From Betaproteobacteria bacterium (GTDB lineage: Bacteria > Pseudomonadota > Gammaproteobacteria > Burkholderiales > Casimicrobiaceae), in contig JADIZG010000042.1 in the NCBI GenBank assembly GCA_016704895.1, positions 1 through 27,343 on the forward strand: a stretch of 27,343 nt of DNA. The letters run 5' to 3'. Positions 23,695 to 27,343 of this stretch are shown piece by piece. The number at the start of each line of letters is the position of its first letter. The stretch's first letter is position 1. The notes beneath the pieces were generated by a model that saw only the letters and a list, made by a program, of their open reading frames with translations, had not been told where the DNA came from and did no database searches. The translations under genes were made by a program, and so were the position numbers.

Positions 23695-24604
23695 CTACCT
23701 GCTGCGCCGCCTCGGCCAGTCGGCGGTCACCGTGCTGCTGGTGACGCTCATCATCTTCGTCATCATCCGCCTGATCGGCGATCCCACGCATCTCATGCTT
23801 CCGCCGGAGGCTACGGAGGCGGACCGGCAGCTGCTGCGCGTGCAGATGGGCCTCGACCGTCCGATCGTCGTTCAATACGGCATGTACCTGCTCGATCTCC
23901 TTCGCGCCGACCTCGGCGTGTCGTATCGCTTTTCTCGCGCTGCGCTCGGCGTGGTCATCGAGGCGCTCGGCCCCACGCTCATCCTGACCACTTCGGCATT
24001 GCTGCTTGCGGTCGTGATCGGCATACCGCTGGGGGTGCTCTCCGCGGTCCGCCGCGACGGACCCGTGGACCAATTCGCAAAAATCTTCGCCGTGATGGGA
24101 CAGGCGGCACCCCCTTTCCTCTTCAGCCTCCTCTACATCAAGCTGTTCTCGATTCACCTGGGATGGTTCCCGACGGGGGGCTATGGACGAGTGTCGAACC
24201 TGATCCTGCCCATGCTGGCGCTCGGGTGGTACTCGGCCGCGGGAATCATGCGCCTCACGCGATCGAGCATGATCGAGGTACTCGATTCCGAGTACATCAA
24301 GCTGGCCCGCATCAAGGGCGTACCGCAGCGGGCGATCGTCTACCGGCACGCTCTGCGCAATGCGCTACTGCCAGTTATCACGTTCACCGCGCTGCAGTTC
24401 GGCATCCTGATGGGGGGGGCCGTATCGGTCGAGTTCGTGTTCGCGTGGCCAGGAGTGGGTCGGCTCATGCTCGACTCGATCTCGAACCTGGACTACACCG
24501 TGGTGCAAGCGGCGGTCACGATTGGGGCGCTCCTGTTCACGACCATCAACCTCATCGTGGACGTCATCTACGCCATGATCGACCCGAGAATTCGCTATGC
24601 CTGA
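23687..24604 (+). CDS. Peptide/nickel-type ABC transporter permease (DppB-like)
   Basis: This 305-residue inner-membrane permease of the BPD_transp_1 family has an N-terminal membrane helix (about 7-28), a periplasmic region containing DRQLLRVQMGLDRPIVVQY, and five further helices. The EAA loop reads LDSEYIKLARIKGVPQRAIVYRHALRNALLPV (in part, about residues 203-234) and contacts the ATPases. VEFVFAWPGVGRLM and the DPRIRYA end are diagnostic of DppB/OppB-type subunits. Known substrates of the class are di- and oligopeptides, nickel, opines and other amide-containing compounds. The start ATG 23687 sits inside the tail of the acyl-CoA ligase remnant with no strong ribosome site. The next gene overlaps by 8 bases. 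Confidence 0.92.
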   Translation: MLNYLLRRLGQSAVTVLLVTLIIFVIIRLIGDPTHLMLPPEATEADRQLLRVQMGLDRPIVVQYGMYLLDLLRADLGVSYRFSRAALGVVIEALGPTLILTTSALLLAVVIGIPLGVLSAVRRDGPVDQFAKIFAVMGQAAPPFLFSLLYIKLFSIHLGWFPTGGYGRVSNLILPMLALGWYSAAGIMRLTRSSMIEVLDSEYIKLARIKGVPQRAIVYRHALRNALLPVITFTALQFGILMGGAVSVEFVFAWPGVGRLMLDSISNLDYTVVQAAVTIGALLFTTINLIVDVIYAMIDPRIRYA

Positions 24605-25508
24605 CGTCATTCACGACGAGGCCCCGCTCGTGGTCACGCGCAGGCCGGCCGAGCCGCGACTCCCCACGGCCACCGGCGCCGGGCGCGGTCGCCGCCTCAT
24701 GCTGGCGCAGCTTTGGGTCGCGAGCTTCATAGCGATCCTGCTGGTGGCGGTGTCGTTGCTACCGCAGGTGTTCGCGCCCTACGATCCAGCCGAGATCTCG
24801 CTCTCGGACACCCTGCAGCCACCGTCCGCGGCACACCTGCTCGGCACTGATCAGCTGGGACGCGACGTCTTGTCGCGTGTCATCCATGGCACACGGATCT
24901 CGCTGTTCGTCGCCTTCTGCGCGGTACTCCTCGCGGGCGTCGGGGGCGGGCTCTTCGGCATCGCCGCCGGGTACCTGGGCGGCGTGGTCGACAGCGTCGT
25001 GATGCGCCTCGCTGACATCCAGCTCGCGCTTCCGGCGGTCATTCTCGCAATGATCCTGGTTGGCGCCATCGGCTTCTCGATCTTCAACCTGATCGTGGTG
25101 CTGAGCCTCGCCAATTGGGCACGCTTCGCGCGCGTCACGCGCAGCGAGGCCCTGACCCTGCGCCAGCGCGACTTCGTGCTGTTGGCCAGGCTCGCCGGCG
25201 CCTCGCGTCTGCGGATCATGCTTCGGCACATCGTGCCCAACGTGATCAACACCTTCATCGTGCTCGCCACGCTCGACGTCGGCATCATCATTATTCTCGA
25301 GGCCACGCTGAGCTTCCTTGGCCTCGGCGTGCAGCCGCCTACTCCCTCGTGGGGCTCCCTGATCGCCGACGGGCGCGGGTATCTCGAGACCGCGTGGTGG
25401 ATATGCGCGTTTCCAGGGCTCGTGCTCATGGTCGCGGTGCTCTCGGCCAATCTTCTCGGCGATGCCCTGCGCGACCGTCTGAGCCCCACCCTCCCGCGCG
25501 CCTGGTGA
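24597..25508 (+). CDS. Peptide/nickel-type ABC transporter permease (DppC-like)
   Basis: This 303-residue second permease has a cytoplasmic N-terminus of about 35 residues, a first membrane helix (about 38-58), the DppC/OppC hallmark PPSAAHLLGTDQLGRDVLSR (about residues 81-100), and a five-helix core. The EAA loop is LLARLAGASRLRIMLRHIVPN, and the end carries LEATLSFLGLGVQPPTPSWG and LLGDALRDRLSP. It heterodimerises with the DppB-like subunit to form the channel. It overlaps the upstream gene by 8 bases, and its TGA overlaps the GTG of the downstream ATPase, so the operon is translated as a coupled unit. Confidence 0.93.
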   Translation: MPDVIHDEAPLVVTRRPAEPRLPTATGAGRGRRLMLAQLWVASFIAILLVAVSLLPQVFAPYDPAEISLSDTLQPPSAAHLLGTDQLGRDVLSRVIHGTRISLFVAFCAVLLAGVGGGLFGIAAGYLGGVVDSVVMRLADIQLALPAVILAMILVGAIGFSIFNLIVVLSLANWARFARVTRSEALTLRQRDFVLLARLAGASRLRIMLRHIVPNVINTFIVLATLDVGIIIILEATLSFLGLGVQPPTPSWGSLIADGRGYLETAWWICAFPGLVLMVAVLSANLLGDALRDRLSPTLPRAW

Positions 25509-26533
25509 CCGTGATCGAGCCCATCCTCGAAGCTCGGAACCTGACCACGATGCTGCGTGGCCGGGCCGGCGTGGTGACCGCGGTCGACAACGTCAGCCTC
25601 TCGGTCTACCCGGGACGCACCCTCGCGCTGGTCGGCGAGTCGGGATCGGGCAAGAGCATCACTTGCCTGTCGATGCTCGGCCTGCTTCCTTCCAGCGGCA
25701 AGCTCGTTGCCGGCGAGGTACTGTTCAAAGGGCGCGACCTTGCCAAGCTCTCGCAACGCGAGCTCGAGGACATCCGCGGCCGCGAGATTGGAATGATCCT
25801 GCAGGACGCGATGACGTCGCTCAATCCGCTGTTCACCATCGGCTATCAGATCGAGGAGGTCTTTCGCTACCATCAGGGGATCCGCGACCGCAGGGAGCTC
25901 CGGCGGCGAGCCGTCGAGGTGCTGGAGAAGGTGAAGATACCGGCGGCCGCCGAACGCCTCGACAGCTATCCGTTCCAGTTCAGCGGCGGCATGCGACAGC
26001 GCGTGTCGATCGCGATCAACGTCGCCCTGTCGCCCGACCTCCTGATCTGCGACGAGCCCACCACCGCGCTCGACGTGACGGTGCAGCTCCAGATCCTGCG
26101 CCTCCTCGGTGAGCTCCAGCGCCAGAACAACATGGCTGTCGTTTTTGTTACCCACGATCTGCATATGGCGGCCCAGTTCTGCGACGACGTAGCCATCATG
26201 TATGGCGGCCGTGTCGTCGAGAGCGGCCCCATCCGGGAAGTCTTTGACAATCCGGTGCATCCGTACACGGTGGGTCTGCTCGGTGCCCTGCCCACGCTCG
26301 AGAACTTCGGGCGCCGACTGGTGGCGATCCCCGGACAGCAACCGGCTTTGAGCACCATCCCGACGGGGTGCCGCTTCGCCGCGCGCTGCCCGAGCGCCAT
26401 GGACCAGTGCCGCGAGCAGTATCCCGACTGGTTCGAATGGAACGGCGGCTCGCGCCGGGTCGCGTGCTGGCGCACCGAGGAGCGCCTGCATGCCGCGATG
26501 GCGCGCGCACCGGCGGAGGTCGAGCATGAGTGA
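25505..26533 (+). CDS. Peptide ABC transporter ATP-binding protein (DppD-like)
   Basis: This 342-residue ATPase has Walker A GESGSGKS (residues 44-51), a Q-loop in ILQDAMTSLNPLF, a signature FSGGMRQRVSIA, Walker B LLICDEPTTALD, and switch histidine VTHD. The C-terminal oligo_HPY domain (HPYTVGLLGALP) carries the cysteine motif CRFAARCPSAMDQC, which in related transporters can hold an iron-sulfur cluster. Start is taken at GTG 25505, overlapping the permease stop (GTGA); a second GTG at 25511 is possible. It overlaps the next ATPase gene by 8 bases. Confidence 0.93.
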   Translation: MTVIEPILEARNLTTMLRGRAGVVTAVDNVSLSVYPGRTLALVGESGSGKSITCLSMLGLLPSSGKLVAGEVLFKGRDLAKLSQRELEDIRGREIGMILQDAMTSLNPLFTIGYQIEEVFRYHQGIRDRRELRRRAVEVLEKVKIPAAAERLDSYPFQFSGGMRQRVSIAINVALSPDLLICDEPTTALDVTVQLQILRLLGELQRQNNMAVVFVTHDLHMAAQFCDDVAIMYGGRVVESGPIREVFDNPVHPYTVGLLGALPTLENFGRRLVAIPGQQPALSTIPTGCRFAARCPSAMDQCREQYPDWFEWNGGSRRVACWRTEERLHAAMARAPAEVEHE

Positions 26534-27343
26534 GACGGTGGCAGTCCCGTTCATGCGCGTGCAAGGCCTGCGCAAGACCTACGAGGTGCGCCGCGGCCTA
26601 TTTGGGCGCGCGCGCCCCCTGCATGCCGTGGCCGGGGTCACGTTCGCCGTCCAGCCGGGGACAACGTTCGGCCTCGTCGGCGAGTCGGGATCGGGCAAGA
26701 CGACGATCGCCAAGATGCTTATTCTGGCCGAGCCGCCTACGGAGGGCAGTATCGAGGTGGCCGGCCAGGATCTCACGCGTATTTCGAGGAGACAGCGCGA
26801 GAAGTTTCATAGCGAGGTGCAGCCGGTGCTCCAGGATCCTTACAGCTCGCTCAATCCGCGCATGCGGATTGGGCGCATCATCGACGAGCCGCTGCGCATC
26901 CATCGTCGCGCGATGGGCGTGGACTACGAAGCCCGAGTGCGCGAGCTTCTCGAGCTCGTGGGATTGCCGAGAGACGCCGGCAGCCGCTTTCCGCACGAGC
27001 TCTCCGGCGGGCAGCGTCAGCGCGTGTCCATCGCGCGCGCGCTTGGGCTCGACCCCAAAGGCATGATCCTGGACGAGCCGGTGTCGGCGCTCGACGTGTC
27101 CATCCAGGCGCAGATCCTCAACCTGCTCAAGGACCTGCAGGCGCGCTTCGGCCTGACCTACCTGTTGATCTCGCATGACCTCGCAGTCGTGGCCTACATG
27201 AGCCAGCGCGTGGGAGTGCTCTATCTAGGCGAGTTCATGGAGATCGCGGACACCCGTGAGATCGTGAGTGATGCCCGCCACCCTTACACTCGCGCGCTTA
27301 TCGCGGCGGTGGATGCGCGCAGCGGCTCGGTCGACGCCGCTAC
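26526..27343 (+). CDS. Peptide ABC transporter ATP-binding protein (DppF-like), 3' end outside window
   Basis: The second ATPase starts at ATG 26526 and is open to the window end, giving 272 residues of a usual 320-350. It shows Walker A GESGSGKT, Q-loop VLQDPYSSLNPRM, signature LSGGQRQRVSIARAL, Walker B MILDEPVSALD and the switch histidine in ISHDLAVV, plus the start of the C-terminal domain (HPYTRALIAAV). It pairs with the DppD-like subunit. No substrate-binding protein gene is seen upstream of the permeases, so it may follow this gene. Confidence 0.92.
   Translation, partial: MSETVAVPFMRVQGLRKTYEVRRGLFGRARPLHAVAGVTFAVQPGTTFGLVGESGSGKTTIAKMLILAEPPTEGSIEVAGQDLTRISRRQREKFHSEVQPVLQDPYSSLNPRMRIGRIIDEPLRIHRRAMGVDYEARVRELLELVGLPRDAGSRFPHELSGGQRQRVSIARALGLDPKGMILDEPVSALDVSIQAQILNLLKDLQARFGLTYLLISHDLAVVAYMSQRVGVLYLGEFMEIADTREIVSDARHPYTRALIAAVDARSGSVDAA

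Noticed and set aside
24851..26575. Long minus-strand open frame (574 codons) antisense to the ABC transporter genes
   Set aside because: It is a shadow of DppC/DppD-like genes with intact motifs on the plus strand; the composition is arginine- and histidine-rich without motifs.

Overview
The window looks like chromosomal DNA of a high-GC betaproteobacterium, most likely a Burkholderiales or Rhodocyclales relative, possibly from a metagenome. The basis is the gene run nadD-rsfS-rlmH-maf-rng with proA and rpiA nearby, which is a familiar betaproteobacterial order, together with very GC-rich codon use and a PHB-depolymerase-type esterase. No rRNA, tRNA or CRISPR array is visible.

Region A (1-12700) is housekeeping DNA. 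On the plus strand it carries the end of a secreted-type DUF5648 repeat protein, rpiA, an AI-2E/PerM-family membrane protein and proA. A GC-rich hairpin region with two long G tracts follows. A two-gene minus-strand operon then encodes an MFS transporter and a mandelate-racemase-type enolase-superfamily enzyme. The plus strand resumes with a DUF924 gene, nadD, rsfS, rlmH, maf, rng, an esterase and two VOC-fold genes. rng carries two single-base frameshifts and the first VOC gene carries one. These look more like missing bases in the assembly than true decay.

Region B (12701-14300) holds an enoyl-CoA hydratase gene followed by a scar of three decayed pieces: the first residues of a RidA-family gene cut by a stop, the C-terminal end of an IS4-type transposase, and a broken RelE/ParE-type toxin on the minus strand. 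Base composition drops visibly beyond this point.

Region C (14301-22932, minus strand) is the most interesting part. It is a tightly packed operon read from 22932 down to 14301: hydantoinase/oxoprolinase A, hydantoinase/oxoprolinase B, a true fumarylacetoacetase, a small unknown ORF, an FAD-dependent 3-ketosteroid-dehydrogenase-like oxidoreductase, and an aspartase/fumarase-superfamily lyase related to adenylosuccinate lyase and PcaB. Start/stop overlaps (ATGA at two junctions, 20 nt at another) suggest co-translation. I do not recognise the combination as a described pathway. It reads as a catabolic route for an amide, lactam or aromatic-derived acid.

Region D (22933-27343) holds the divergent promoter zone, a REP-like hairpin, an unassigned stretch, and the decayed C-terminal part of an acyl-CoA ligase. 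This abuts a plus-strand peptide/nickel-type ABC transporter operon with two permeases and two ATPases, the last cut by the window end. No substrate-binding protein is seen. The transporter may import the substrate of the Region C operon, but that link is inference from position only.
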